Notes under the pieces: generated by a model
Seen by the model: the letters and a program-made list of their open reading frames with translations, nothing else
Told to the model about the DNA's origin: nothing
Database searches by the model: none
DNA from: Acheta domesticus
Taxonomy: Eukaryota; Arthropoda; Insecta; Orthoptera; Gryllidae
DNA length: 64,000 bases
Assembly (NCBI GenBank): GCA_031308135.1
Contig: JAHLJT010009419.1
Coordinates: 31,772,869 to 31,836,868 of the forward strand
Reading direction: 5' to 3'
Program-made: the position numbers and the translations under genes
Shown here: positions 33,560 through 45,479 of the stretch, piece after piece
How the letters are laid out: each line of letters begins with the position of its first letter
Position numbering within the stretch: position 1 is the stretch's first letter

Positions 33560-34900
33560 TCCGACTTAATCCCGATATAACTCGTAATTCAATTAACGCT
33601 GTATATAGTCCTATTTGAGAGAGACATTTCGATACATATTACTCACATATATGTTTTATTATTTTATTTAGAAGAAATACCAAGTAAATAAGCAGATCTT
33701 ACTGTTTAACTGAACTAAAATAATGAGAAATGTATTTTGGATAAAAAATTATCTGAACTGGATATTGCATGTATTTATCCTTTCTTTGCGTGTGTAATCG
33801 TGACATTTTCAACTGAAATAGGAATTTCATCTTGTTTCTTAAGAAATTGAGCAAGTTTTTTTCGCTTTTGTTTAGGCCGCAGAGTTAGCAGACGCCTCGA
33901 GGAATTAGCAGTCACATATAAAATTAGTAATAACAATGAATGATGTTGAAAATACACGAGTAGAGTTTGTGAAGTTGTTGACAAATTAACGCCTGACCTA
34001 AGAGTAAATTTACTACATCACGAAAACTCAGCAATATCCTTGTGGTGAAAGAGAAAAGAATTAACTCCCCTAATTAGATATTGTCCGGAATTCAAATGTG
34101 CGCTTTGCATCTCGGTCCTGGTAACGGGATGCCGAGCTAAAATAGTCCTTAAAATGTTAAAATTTTCAGAAGCAATAGCACGCATGGATATTAAACAATA
34201 GGAAGGTGTGAAAAATTCTAAAATATTGATTAAAATTATTTCAAAATAGAACACAATATTTAGAAACTTACAGAAAAATGCTTTATTTTAATTATTGTAT
34301 TACCTTCCAAAATTTTATTTAGAAAATGATTGGAAACCGATTCAAGGTAATCTTTTAAATAATTGAATAAAAGTTGAAATCTGCAAATAAACAAAATAGA
34401 TAATTACAACATCGTGAAGATACACTAATTTATTAGATAATTCAATTCACTGGAGTGTCGATGAATTGTATGTCTATATTTATTTGAATAAATTAACACA
34501 AGTATTTGTTGTGGTTAATGAAGAAAAATAATAAATAATTTGTTGTGATTAACAAGAGTATTTATTTGGAAAAATATTTTGTCTCTGAAAGTTGTAAATT
34601 CAAAACGCAAAGTTGGAACTAATATCATTTAAATTGTAAACTAACTGTAATATTCACTAGAAATAAATAATTTTCAATAACAATGAATAAATAAACCAAT
34701 TAATAGTAAGCTGTTAGTAACACACACTTCTACACACCTCCCTTTAGCATGTAACACACAGCTTTTAACTGTTTTTGACGTAATATAATATAAATAAATA
34801 AAACTAATAACATGAATAAAGAATGAAATTGTGTTTCTCAAAAATATTCGTGTTTGAAAATTCAAATTATCGACACCTCACAGCAATTTGAGACAAAGTG
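33560..34900. other. AT-rich stretch, nothing recognised
   Basis: No supported feature. Confidence 0.5.
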
Positions 34901-34949
34901 ATGCTTTAGAAAAATAAGATTAAAAAAATCGTCTGCAACATAAGAGAAT

Positions 34950-35445
34950 AGAGAAGCGCTCCCATATGAGAGCCTCAGAAGAGAAGGCTCCACGCTGGCA
35001 AACCAAACGAGGTCGGGAGAGAGCGCAGGGGCAGGTAGAGCAAGAGCGCGGCGCCCAGCGAAGCGCGGCCTGGCGGAGGCCTCCGCCTGGAAACGCACGT
35101 ACGTGCGGCCGGCGGCCAGTGCTATCCCGCGCCGCAGCTGATGAAGCAACGCTGCTTTGTGCGCGCGCCACACCCACTCCGGCTTCAGCACTAGACCCTT
35201 TTTCCACCCCGCACTGCCCCTTCGAACTGCCCCTTTCTGTCCAACTCAACTCGCCTCCACTCCACCGCCACTGCCTCGGCTTTGCCCTTGCCCCAACCCT
35301 GTCCCGACCTTACCCTGCACCTCCCCGTCTCACCCCGCTCCGACCACGCCTCTCCCCCTCCACTCTGCCCAGCCCGGTCACGCCTCAGTCCCACCCCCGT
35401 CCCGCTCCGGCCACAGTCCCATCTTGCCCCATCCCCACCTAAGCC
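34950..35445. other. CpG/C-rich patch
   Basis: GC-rich then C-rich. The forward frame at 34966-35442 changes character into Pro-rich repeat and is not supported as a gene. Confidence 0.45.
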
Positions 35446-35449
35446 CAGT

Positions 35450-35668
35450 TCCATCCCAGCCCCATCCCAGCCCCATCCTAGCCCATTCCTAGCCCCATCC
35501 CAGCCCCATCCCAGCCCCATCCCAGCCCCATCCCAGCCCCATCCCAGCCCCATCCCAGCCCCATCCCAGCCCCATCCCAGCCCCATCCCAGCCCCATCCC
35601 AGCCCCATCCCAGCCCCATCCCAGCCCCATCCCCAGCCCCGCCACACCCCAGCCACATTCCAGCCCCA
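35450..35668. repeat. 11-bp minisatellite, ~20 copies
   Basis: Units of cagccccatcc, nearly perfect from 35495 to 35630 and degenerate at both ends. An 11-residue period appears in every frame on both strands, explaining the Gly/Trp-rich and Pro/Ser-rich frames. C-rich on the forward strand. Confidence 0.95.
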
Positions 35669-35669
35669 T

Positions 35670-37380
35670 CCCAGGTTCGCTTGAACTGGTCCGGCTCGCA
35701 CGCTACCGCTGCCTCCGCGCTAGGCGCATCGCTGCCCTAAACCAAGGGACCATGAACGAGAGGATGTGTGGACAGGAGAAAAGAGTTGTAGCAACGACGG
35801 AGAAGGAAAGTACAGTTACGGCTGGATCGTAGCGGAGGGATAGAGCGGGGGCAGAAGTCGTGGCGGGGTGGACAGAGTCGTGGAAGGAACAGAAAGGAGC
35901 ATCCCGAGGTGAAGTGTTAGAAAAGAACTGTCTGTGAGGTGGTACGGCCAATGTGATGCAAGGTATGAAACACGCACAGAAACGTCGAGCAAGTTAAGGC
36001 AGCGTAGAAAGCGAGGAAACGGACGGCGGCAACTGCTACGTGGAGGATGGGCAATGGGGGCGGTGGTGACAGAGTGGGAGTGCCTTTGGGCGTCTCGTTG
36101 CAAATACCGCGAGCTGATTACGAGCCCGTACGTATGCGCTAGCTCTGGTGGATATTTCCCGGCTGTCCTGCCCAGGTCTATAGTTTCTGTTCTCTATCTC
36201 GAAAGAGAAGAACAGAAGTGGCACCTGTGGTTCGAGGAATTGAGAGTAGAAGAGAAAGGTTGGGGAGCATCCCATATTAAAAACGATCTTTCCGTTCTAT
36301 TTATGTAAGCTACCTAATGACAGTAACATTAAATTCTCAACATACATTCAATTGGTAATTGAAAGTCTCAGTTAAACAATGAGCTAAGCCACATTTCTGA
36401 TATATCGAGGGTTTCGCTAAAAATATCATAAACTAACTCAGTACACTTTTAAACATTTAAACATGGTACAATTGTATACAAGTCCATATTGGATTTAAAT
36501 AATATTTCAGTGAAAGAATAATATTTTTTGTTTTATTTAATGCAAATAACTTTTCACAAAAAATGTGAGATAGCTCCTTGTACTGGGCCCTGCAATTATT
36601 CCGTTAATTTGCCCCTTTACGATATTCTTTCATACATCTCTTTTTGAAACTAATATTCTTATCTGGTTTTTAACAGAATTTGTTCACTTACTTACACCCT
36701 TCCCCAATATTCATGCCGTAATATGAATAGTTTGCGTTTTTATAAAATATTTAAAGATGCAATGATATTCTTAGTAACAATAATAATTTTATCTCTCGTG
36801 ACGAATACAGAGAAATTTTACTTCACACATTTTAAATTCGCTTAAAATTAAAACTGCTGTTGTCGAATAAGAGCATAGCAGACAATAATATAAACAACAC
36901 TTGTGAATGGAAAATGTTATAATAGTATTATAAAAAGAAATTAGCGGGAAACGCCACTTAATGTAATTTTGTGAGCCAAGAATGAAAACAGAAATAATAA
37001 ATATTTCTTTTTAAGCAACCAAATTATATAACTTTTAACAAAGTGTATTTTCAAGGACGCCTTAGAAATGTTACCTACGGTAAAAGGCTCCAGAGGGTGT
37101 TGAAAGAAGTCTTAAGAGAGCCGTGGAAGTAGTATTTGGGTCTCACGCTCATTTATATGAAAAGTGAAAACTAGAACTAGATGGGAAGAAAGAACAGACA
37201 GCACAGACGTGTCTACAAATAGGAGCATAGATAGGTACAAGAGAGGGAATAGAAGCAAAAGTGAAAGTGAGAAGCAAGGGACTAGACGGAAGCTTGGAGT
37301 GGTTATCAATAGTGCAGCAAAGTGGTGTGAGTGGGTGCGTGAGAGCAAGTGAGTGAGTGCATGTGGAGGTGAGTTGAGTC
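35670..37380. other. Mixed then AT-rich stretch, nothing firm
   Basis: A 124-codon forward frame (35934-36308) spans sequence of balanced composition but shows no domain I recognise. The remainder is AT-rich. Confidence 0.35.
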
Positions 37381-37407
37381 GAATGGAGCTGCGAGCAGCC
37401 GAATGAC

Positions 37408-37530
37408 GCAAGTAGGGGCGAGTAGCGGCGAGTAAGGACGGGTAGGGGCGAGTAGGAGCGAGTAGGGGCGAGTAGGGGCGATTAGGAGGGAGTAGAGGCG
37501 AGTAGGGGGTGTAGGGGCGAATGGAGGGGA
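37408..37530. repeat. 10-bp minisatellite, ~12 copies
   Basis: Units of gagtaggggc with variants gagtaggagc, gattaggagg, gagtagaggc. Purine-rich on the forward strand. Confidence 0.88.
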
Positions 37531-37749
37531 GTGGCTGAGAGAAGGGGCGAGTGACAGAGAGTGTGCGCGAGTGGTGATGTGATGAGGAGGGGGCGGGGGG
37601 CGGAGCGTTGGCTGACGTGCGACGTAGCGCACAGCGCCGTTGGACAGAAGCCCTGCACTGAGCCGAGAGCTGCAGCGCGGAGCGGTAAAGCGGCTAATGA
37701 GAGTAATTTCCTTTGAACGAGCCCCGCGTGCTCTGTAACAGGTCTGCGC

Positions 37750-38630
37750 ACTTTCAATTTTCACACGAATTCCCTATGAATTAAATTTCGCATCGATGCG
37801 TCTTGCATGCATCCACCACGAACGACACTGTTCAACACTGTTCCAAATGAGTTGTATTTACATTTGCATTTAACGGAATTTCAAATTCTAAAAAGCAGAA
37901 ACGAAATAAACCAGTGCATATGTTGGAATTATACTCAGAGGATAGCGTATTTCAATTTGATGACATAGTGATAACTTAGATAAATTACATAATAAAAGAA
38001 GTATTTACAACCCTCATTTTATTATTAATATATTTTTTGCGCACGTTTGTGAAAACCATTAATTAACCAGAGAGCTTGATTTTCCAGACTGTACACTAAT
38101 TATTTATTAAAATGAAATAAAATAATTAAAATATAATAACGGAAATTAAAAATGTATTTTAATTGAGTAATGAAACACAAGAATTAATTAATTGTTTTTC
38201 AGAAAACTAGATCAAAGTTCAGGCTTGTGAACTTATTACATGGTAAAATATTTGAACTGTCAATCTTTATCATGTGATTATACATGTTGTTCATAACATT
38301 AATGATGTGCTAGAACACATTTTTCATATTCTCCTTGACTCTTATTTTAAATTTAAAATATAACAACTAATCACACATTTAACCATGATTAAAGCCAGAA
38401 TTTTTCAAGTTTGCTGAAAGGTTTAGGTACTTTAAGAGGTCATTCTAAAATTAAATAGAATATTTTTGATAAATAAAGTACATTTATACGGATATGAAAG
38501 GTTCTACGAAAATTGACATGAGGTTACAAATTCACTAAGTTAGTTCATATTTAATTTTTGAACAAAAAATTTCAGTCTGAAGCAAATGTGTAATGCTTGT
38601 ATTTAATTGAGATAAATGGTGACCGATCAA
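37750..38630. other. AT-rich stretch, nothing recognised
   Basis: No supported feature. Confidence 0.5.
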
Positions 38631-38689
38631 AAAAAATCCAGGGGTATTTTCTTTACCATTGTATGTATGTGTTTTTTGAGACGGTCAAA

Positions 38690-39290
38690 ATCTAATTTTG
38701 ATGTTGCCACGTTGCTAAATTCCAACTTCGCAGAGAAAATTGCAGAATAAAACTAAAAATTTCCCAGTTTTTGCTTATAACTTCAAAATTATGCGTTTTA
38801 TTGAGAAACCGAATAAATAAAAAATGAAGAGGAAAGATTTCATACATAATGCACACATTAGCTTTAATGAATTTTTGACAAATTGTGATGTTCTAAAGCG
38901 CGTTGGAAAGGGCAGTGTTTTTGTCCTCTATCCAAAACGGAAGAAAATCGCTCTTTCGCAGTACTATTTCTCGGTGGGGCTTTAGTTCTAGTATCATCCT
39001 TAAAAGCCTCTACACCGACGAATGATTGTATAGCTGAATGAATATCGAAAAATACTACATGTTTCGTGGGTTGAAATGTTTCTAATATATGTGAAAATTA
39101 AAGATAAGAGCTGTATACATAATATTTTGACAACATTATTTTTGTACAACTAGTCTTTTGGCAAAACGCATAGTTTTCAAGATTCAATTACAAAAAGAAA
39201 AAATGAAAAAATACATAATTTTTATTTTTTTCTCTCCTATTTCTCTATGAAGCCGACAAGTCAAGATGGCAAACATACAATTCAAATTCA
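38690..39290. mobile_element. ~600-bp element with diverged inverted arms
   Basis: 38690-38825 and 39165-39290 are imperfect reverse complements. Matching pieces are aaaacgcataattttgaag vs aaaacgcatagttttcaag, attttctctgcgaag vs atttctctatgaag, and caacgtggcaacat vs caagatggcaaacat. No coding capacity is visible between the arms. This fits an old fold-back or MITE-type element. Exact ends and target duplication cannot be fixed. Confidence 0.5.
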
Positions 39291-39632
39291 GCACTACATA
39301 AGTATACCGAACCGGCGCTAAGGAGCTTTCGAATTTTTCTTCTGTATCGGGCCCTTTTAAGAACCATTGGATTGGTCTATTTTTTTCTCAGGAATTGCTT
39401 TTGGGTGTTCAATGACTCAATGACTACGAAAGTATAAGATAAATAGCGACACACCTAATGTTTGGTACCGAATGGAAAGTCACCGGACCACCCACAAATG
39501 TAGTTTGGAATTCATTTGAAAGCCTGGGGAGCAAGTCAGTTTTTAAATTGCACACGCAATCACATTGTATCATTGCATTTCCGGTATCATTTGAAATGTT
39601 AATACATATTTCCGGTTGCCTAACAATTACAC

Positions 39633-39666
39633 AATAATAATGATAATAATAATTATAATAATAATA
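39633..39666. repeat. (AAT)n-like microsatellite
   Basis: Imperfect aat triplets directly beside the RT fragment's 3' end, possibly its tail. Confidence 0.8.
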
Positions 39667-39719
39667 CAACTTAAAATAAATTTTAAGTTTTTTTAATAAT
39701 TTCTTTCCATTTTCTCAAT

Positions 39720-40505
39720 TATAAATATTTTCGTGTATCCCTTTCTCTTTTAATATATTTATAATTTGTTTCCATAATACAGGTCGTCTTCCTAGTTTTA
39801 ATTTTCCAAAAGGTTCCCAACAAAATATTTATTTTCGTAATCTCCAATCTTCCATTCTTTTTGTATGGTCAAACCAGGATGGTCGTTTCTTCATTAATAT
39901 AATTTACAACAGAATGTGACCCAGCCATATTTTTTCTAATAATTTCATTTCTAATTTTATCCCTTTTTGAAATTCTTGCGGACTTCTCCAACTATTCATT
40001 TCCGTTGCCAATAATTTCCCTTTTTTAATTGTGAATTTAACGTTCAAACGTGTGATCCATAAGTCATAATGCTTGGAATTATCGTTTGAAACGTTTTTAT
40101 TTAGATGTCTTTTGTGATACATTTATCTCACAAAATACTATTTAAAATTCAAATAGCCATTTTTCGTGAATTTATTTTTGACCGAATTTCATCAATTTTT
40201 TTTCATTATCTGTAATTTTAATTCCCAAATACTTATATTCATTTGTATATGCATAATTTCCATTTTTTCTTCTAAAACAGAATCTGTCCTATTGTCTCCA
40301 AGTACCAAATATTTGCTTTATTTATCTTAACTTTTAATTCTCATTGTTATATTCTTGAATTAATTTTCTTATCATCAATTCTATATCGTCCAATTTTTGT
40401 GCTGTTAACACCTGATCACCAACAAATTGAAAAATATAAATTGGGTCTTCATTTACTGGTAAGTCCTTTTTATTACATTTTTCTTCTAAATTTTCAAAAT
40501 AAATT
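39720..40505 (-). pseudogene. Non-LTR retrotransposon RT fragment (ORF2 C-terminal part)
   Basis: Reading the reverse strand from about 40505 down, a decayed polymerase can be followed through several frames. The order is: a Phe-Val-Gly-Asp-Gln segment at about 40435, where the family has Phe-Ala-Asp-Asp-Gln (the catalytic Asp pair is damaged); Asp-Asp-Ile-Glu-Leu-Met-Ile-Arg-Lys-Leu; Tyr-Lys-Tyr-Leu-Gly at about 40230; Ile-Pro-Ser-Ile-Met-Thr-Tyr-Gly at about 40070; Leu-Leu-Ala-Thr-Glu-Met-Asn at about 40005; Trp-Phe-Asp-His-Thr-Lys-Arg-Met at about 39870; and a Gly-Arg-Arg-Pro box at about 39790. This is the ordered signature of the RT thumb and C-terminal region of LINE-type ORF2. Stops and frameshifts are frequent, and the finger and endonuclease domains are absent. 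Exact clade is undecided. Confidence 0.75.
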
Positions 40506-40522
40506 TGAAATAATGTAGATTA

Positions 40523-40542
40523 TATACAAAGTACTTTGTATA
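40523..40542. repeat. Perfect 20-bp palindrome
   Basis: tatacaaagtactttgtata is fully self-complementary. It lies just beyond the visible 5' limit of the RT fragment. Confidence 0.85.
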
Positions 40543-40549
40543 ATTACAA

Positions 40550-41590
40550 CAGCAATTTATTCTTAGTGTATTAAAGGTAAACTAAACTGAAACAGTAATA
40601 CAGAGAACATAGGATTGTGCATTATATAAAGAACAGTTTTGAGATTAGTAAATATTAAAACACTAAACACGATGTAAATAATTGCTCGTTACTTTCGGCA
40701 TGTTTTCCTTTGTATCCTTCAATTCAATATGAAACTGTTACCCAGGACAGCTATTCCAGACGATTAATTTTCGTTCATTTCACTCTAACAGCGTACGACT
40801 AAATATGAAGAATGAAGCCTAAAGACCAATTTTCTAAGCACCATTGTTCAAGAAACTGAAGGAAAAATATCTATACTTACGATGCTATCTTTGTTCATTT
40901 CCATCTATCATATACGATCAGCTGATAGAATCTAATCAGATATATTCTGACCTTAAAAGATAAAGCAATTGTAAAGCTCAAGATAGACTTCGAACATTAC
41001 CAGATAACTTATCGTAAGATTATCAGTTCATAAAAACGTTTTTATTTTATAGATAAACTGGCGTGTTTAAGTCTAAGAGCTGGCAGCAAACACCTTCGAA
41101 TCGGTAGTTCTAAATTTACTACATAAGACGTGCCTTCAAAACACGTTTTATTCCTCTTTATCGCCTCGACATGACTTTCACGGTGACAGAAGAGGGATGA
41201 GGGCCATAAGGGATCTTACGTCTCAAACATAGCGAATCAACGAGGTAGCATAAACGTAGAAACTATTCCTCACGGCGGGTTTCATGTTTCCTGGATAATT
41301 ACTTTCCGGGAATGTATCGCGATAGGAAGAAACGATACGCTATAAAACGCGAACAAAAGGCAGTAAACGTGGAGTTCTAAAAGAAAACGCGGGCGTCGGC
41401 GTGAGAGAGCGAACGTCACACGACGAGACCTTCCGTGCATGCTTCCAGCGCCCCGGAGCTCCGCCACTCGGCAGCTCGAACGCGGCGGCAAATTGCGGCC
41501 TTGTCAGGCTTAGGCTTTTTTTCTTTTGTTATTTAAGATCGCATCAACTTCTAGGTCATTAGCAATCACTATTGAATCTTAACGTTACGG
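40550..41590. other. AT-rich stretch, GC rise near 41330-41520
   Basis: No recognised element before the SINE at 41600. Confidence 0.45.
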
Positions 41591-41599
41591 TATCTATGA

Positions 41600-41725
41600 G
41601 GATGAAACGATATGGTGATGATAGGGGGGTGAAAGGACGAACATATACAACCACATCCGAGGCGGGACTCGAACCCGTGAACCTTCGGTCCGAGATCACT
41701 ACGGCACCACTGCCACACAAAGGCA
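41600..41725 (-). mobile_element. tRNA-derived SINE
   Basis: On the reverse strand, tggtgccgtagtgatc matches a polymerase III A-box and gggttcgagtcccgc a near-perfect B-box, about 45 bases apart. They are followed by a tail ggatgtggttgta and tttcatcctcatag. The block does not fold as a genuine tRNA: the acceptor ends do not pair and the T stem has a mismatch. A tRNA-derived SINE is more likely than a tRNA gene. It shares no body sequence with copies a-d. Confidence 0.65.
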
Positions 41726-41733
41726 TTAGAGAA

Positions 41734-42203
41734 TGGCGTGATTGAAAATTCGTAATGGATGCTTTGCAAAGCAGTTGTATGTTCCAATTCCAACGGTGAG
41801 TAATTATCATTATCAAAAATATAATTAATATTATCATTATAATTTTTATTCGAGTTTTAAGAACACTTCATCCAAGGTCTGCTTCTTAGGCTCTGCTCAA
41901 CGACGCGACGGTAAATCATGACCTTATTATTCTTACGCTCTTATCGAACCCGAATTTAGTCATTTTATCATGACACTATTTCCATCAATTTCTAGTACAC
42001 ATTTCTGAAATCAAAACATGTCTTGTGGTGAAATTAGAGTTTGGCATGTCTGAAAATTCGTTCTGGAGATTCGCAAAGCAGTTGTATGTTCCAATTCCGA
42101 CGATAAATAATTATCATTATCAAAAATATTATTAATATTATTATCATTATTATTTTCATTCGGATTTTAATAGTACCTCATTTGAGGTCTGCTGCTCAGT
42201 CTC
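41734..42203. repeat. Direct duplication, two ~165-bp copies 307 bp apart
   Basis: 41734-41897 and 42041-42203 share aaagcagttgtatgttccaa, the taattatcattatcaaaaat block, an ATT-rich middle and gaggtctgctgctcag or variants. Copy 2 has an expanded att run. The right copy abuts SINE copy c. Confidence 0.85.
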
Positions 42204-42214
42204 CGCGTCTGTGA

Positions 42215-42450
42215 CCTGTTCTTTGGAGCTCCGTTCTTCGCCTGTTATTGATCGGATAAACAAGGGAAACTACCAATCAGAGCGGCCAGTCGCTAGAATG
42301 CTCGCCAAGGCAGTGACTGAATTCGACTCAGCTATACGGCTAGTGTCGAAAATCCACCTCTGTCGGGACATCGAACTCGAGGACCTCCAGATCTGAGTCA
42401 CTGCAAAAACAGTAGAAAGCTGGCTCTAAGCTAAACTCCGCCGGTGAAAG
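42215..42450 (-). mobile_element. SINE-like copy c (reverse strand)
   Basis: On the reverse strand it has A-box-like tagcttagagcc (near 42440), B-box-like gagttcgatgtcccg (near 42375), then the body shared with copy b. That body runs tagctgagtcgaattcagtc, actgccttggcgag, attctagcgact, and gattggtagtttccc. It lacks the CA array and the catgtcgggag end seen in a and b, so it is truncated at its 3' side. The forward 61-codon frame here is incidental. Confidence 0.6.
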
Positions 42451-42479
42451 GTTCGGATTTATCCATAGTAGTATAGGAA

Positions 42480-43480
42480 GAAAAGAGATTTCTTAAAATT
42501 TTTCTGCAATAATTACTATGGTTAAATTGTAACTAAATATATCAAGGAAAAGTGTTTTTCCTTCAAGCTTCGTTGTAAGTAAATATTAGAAATAGCTGTT
42601 TGACAAATATTTTTGAAGACTTACTTCGAAAAGTTCAAATTGTTTATACTTGGAATTCTTAATTCGAAGAAATACTCTATTTCTGAGTTAGGATATTTGC
42701 TGTATAAAATATTATTGGAAATGTGAGGAAAATGTGTTGTAAAAAATAGTATTAAACTGGCTGCCAGAATGTTAAGTTAATATGAATACAAACTATAAAT
42801 GTAACTAATGTAAATGTATTTTTTTTCTTGCGGAATGTGATTTATTTGTTATTATCATCCAAGTTGTATCTGCATAAATTGAATATCGAAAAACAAATTT
42901 GAAAGAAAAATCATATTTCATTAATACACAAAAGCGCAGAAAGGACTACAAAATACACGCATCAAGTTTGTTGAAATGATAATGGTGTGATAGTTAAAAA
43001 TATTTTCAATAAATGACACGCATACGATATTCACCTAATTGAGAAATTGTGGGTTCTTAGTTGTAATTGAGTGACGGTATTCCAGTATCGTAAGAAAAAG
43101 ATCGGCATTGAGGAGTCCCGTGTTAAATATTTAGGAATGGTTAATTAATTTTCTTAAAAGATATTGTCTTACTCTTTCACGTTTATGAAAGAAATATAGA
43201 GATGAAAGATTAATAGAAATTCCTCCTCATTTCTTACGAAACTAAGGACAGTTTTTCAAAAGCAGCCTGAAAAATTTCTCCGTAAATTGCGAAAGACCAT
43301 TAATAGCAAATAACATTTTCTCGTAGCGTGATGAAAATACGCCGAAGGCCAGATATCTTTTCAACGGTAAATGGAAGATGGGCACTTCAACCGCTAACCA
43401 TTTCTGTAGGAAGCCATCACCGACAAACGGAAGAGAATTTTGAGAGCTGAAGTCAACAACTTAAGCGAGAATATTTTTCC
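42480..43480. other. AT-rich stretch, nothing recognised
   Basis: One small hairpin aaggaaaa/tttttcctt near 42545-42564. No gene. Confidence 0.5.
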
Positions 43481-43663
43481 AACCGCCAGCTACCAGCAGG
43501 GACAGAGCGGCCGTTGAATTAGCTAGCGAGAGGAAAATGCCTGCTTTCAGACAAGCGCTATATTTCACTTTGCGCACGCTAATCGCGGCAACTGCCCCAG
43601 TACCACCGTTCACTTCGCTTCCAGGCTCCATACCACCCACCCGCCCACCTCTCATCGCTCTTT

Positions 43664-43998
43664 AGCCCACCCACGCGTCCCACTGCAGTCCACCCCCTCC
43701 AGGCCAACCACTCGCCCATCTACATATACGTTCCCCTTCAGCCCACCCACTCGCTCATCTACGCGTCCCCCTCCATCCCACCCACGCATTACCCTCCAGA
43801 CGAACCACGTGTCCCATTCCAGCCCACCCACGCGTCCCCCTCCAACCCACCCACGCGTCCCTCTCCAGCCCACCCACGCGTCCCCCTCCAGCCCACCCAC
43901 GCGTCCCCCTCCAGCCCACTGATGCGTCCCCTTTCAGCATACGCGTCATGCTCCAGCCCACCCACTCGCCCACTGATGCGTCCCCTTCGCCCACCCAC
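43664..43998. repeat. 23-bp minisatellite, ~14 copies
   Basis: Units of gcccacccacgcgtccccct plus cca. Five consecutive near-perfect units lie at about 43805-43920, with degenerate units (ctcgcccatcta, ctgatgcgtcc) around them. Most units hold acgcgt. Confidence 0.9.
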
Positions 43999-43999
43999 G

Positions 44000-44540
44000 C
44001 GGCTCCTCCCAAGCCCGACCACCCGCATACCCGCCCGCCATCTTGCCCACCCACTAATTTCCACTCCCATCAGTTCAAACAACTCAACTCACCCCCTCTC
44101 CCTCCCGTCCGCCCGACCCCACCGCTTCCCTTCCCACCCGCCCCCGCACCCTTCCGACAGCATGGCTACCTCCTCTCCCACCTTTTGGGTCACCTTCTCA
44201 CCCAACCGTTTGTTTCACTGGCTTTCCCATTCGCCGGCAGTTGCTGTGCCCGCCCACGCCTATCGCAGCCGCCGCAGGGATGCGTCGAATATGTGGGAAG
44301 CGGAGCTCGCATCATTAATTACTACACTTTTTTAGCCTCGGAATCAATATTTGCTCAGATACGAAACTGCGCGGGCCGCACGCACTAAACAGAACTCATT
44401 TACCAGGCGAAAAAAACACAGCCTGGTTTAATGTCCTATCGGACGCATACAAACTCACCCCCCTGCCCCGAAAGTAAGCTAATTTACAACCCCACGCCGC
44501 GCCGCCCAGTGACGCCAGGAGCAGGATAAGCGCTGAAAAT
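44000..44540. other. C-rich then mixed GC-rich flank
   Basis: C-rich sequence continuing from the 23-bp array. Pro-rich frames of 137-146 codons are compositional. Confidence 0.45.
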
Positions 44541-44880
44541 CGGCGCGCGACGCGTGAATGAATGAGGGAGGAGGAAAGATAAAGACGCAGAATGATTGTG
44601 TGGAGAGGGAACACCCAACACGATTCCTTCATCCGTCCATATGCAACTCATCAGAATACACATTGTAGTAATAACTGAATGTAGGCGGCATCCATTTTAA
44701 CGAAATTAAGTGCATGAAAGAACAGATGTGATGAAAATAGTATTCTATAGCGTGTCGCCTTCAATGTGTTCATGCGTGTGATAGAAATGTGCAAATAAAT
44801 TATTTTTCAAACACATTACATAAGCTATTTTTCCACAACAATTTCACTCATTAAAATCAGCAAAAAATTTCATGTTTAAT

Positions 44881-45059
44881 CTTTTTTTATAATTGCACGT
44901 ATTTCGAAATACAAATAGTTCCTATTAAACAAAATATCTCGAGACCATCGCCGCTAAATTCTGAAAACTATAGCTATGAAGCGAGAAAGATTTTTAATGG
45001 CTTCTCACCTGTTCTCTTGTAGCGGAGAAGCAAACACGAGTAGATATTAACTGAATGTT
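44881..45059 (+). repeat. Dispersed duplicate, full copy
   Basis: Begins with a T-run then ataattgcacgtatttcgaa and ends gagtagatattaactgaatg. The shorter copy at 47163-47269 is nearly identical at both ends but lacks 44931-45008. Confidence 0.9.
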
Positions 45060-45261
45060 TATATCATATCAAATCAAATATTATTACTAATTAAGTCTTT
45101 TAAAAAATTAAGTAAAAAATTAAATAATAAATCACTTTGATATCATATCAGTCAGCCCTAATATTGTCTATTATTGGGCCGGCCGCTAATGGTTTCCCAT
45201 TCACTGCAATTATATCACCTCAATTATTCATCTCAACACACGCTTCGTTATGTCAGTCTCC

Positions 45262-45470
45262 GATAAAAAGACACATCAACTCTTGATAACGAGTCACATC
45301 AATTCAAACAATAAACCACATCAACCTCTGATAAGGAGTTATACCACCTTCTTACATCCAGTCGCATCAACATTTGATGTCGTCACTACCATCTCGTAAT
45401 GAAATCATATCACATCAACTCTTAATATCGTTACGTCAAGCTCTGATACTGAGGTACCAATTCTTGAAAT
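45262..45470. repeat. Degenerate ~45-bp repeat with CATCAACTCTTGATA core
   Basis: Imperfect units open with cacatcaa at about 45270, 45297, 45318, 45363 and 45410. Most are followed by an ct(c)ttgata-like sequence and then a gagt or cgt block. Length varies and the units are diverged. The region is also low in G on the forward strand. Confidence 0.6.
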
Positions 45471-45479
45471 CAAATCTTG

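Noticed and set aside
30538..34790. Dispersed repeat pair at 30538-30605 and 34715-34790
   Set aside because: Only two short blocks match in AT-rich DNA; too weak to call.
41640..41712. tRNA gene
   Set aside because: A and B boxes are present, but the acceptor ends do not pair and the T stem has a mismatch. A SINE head fits better.
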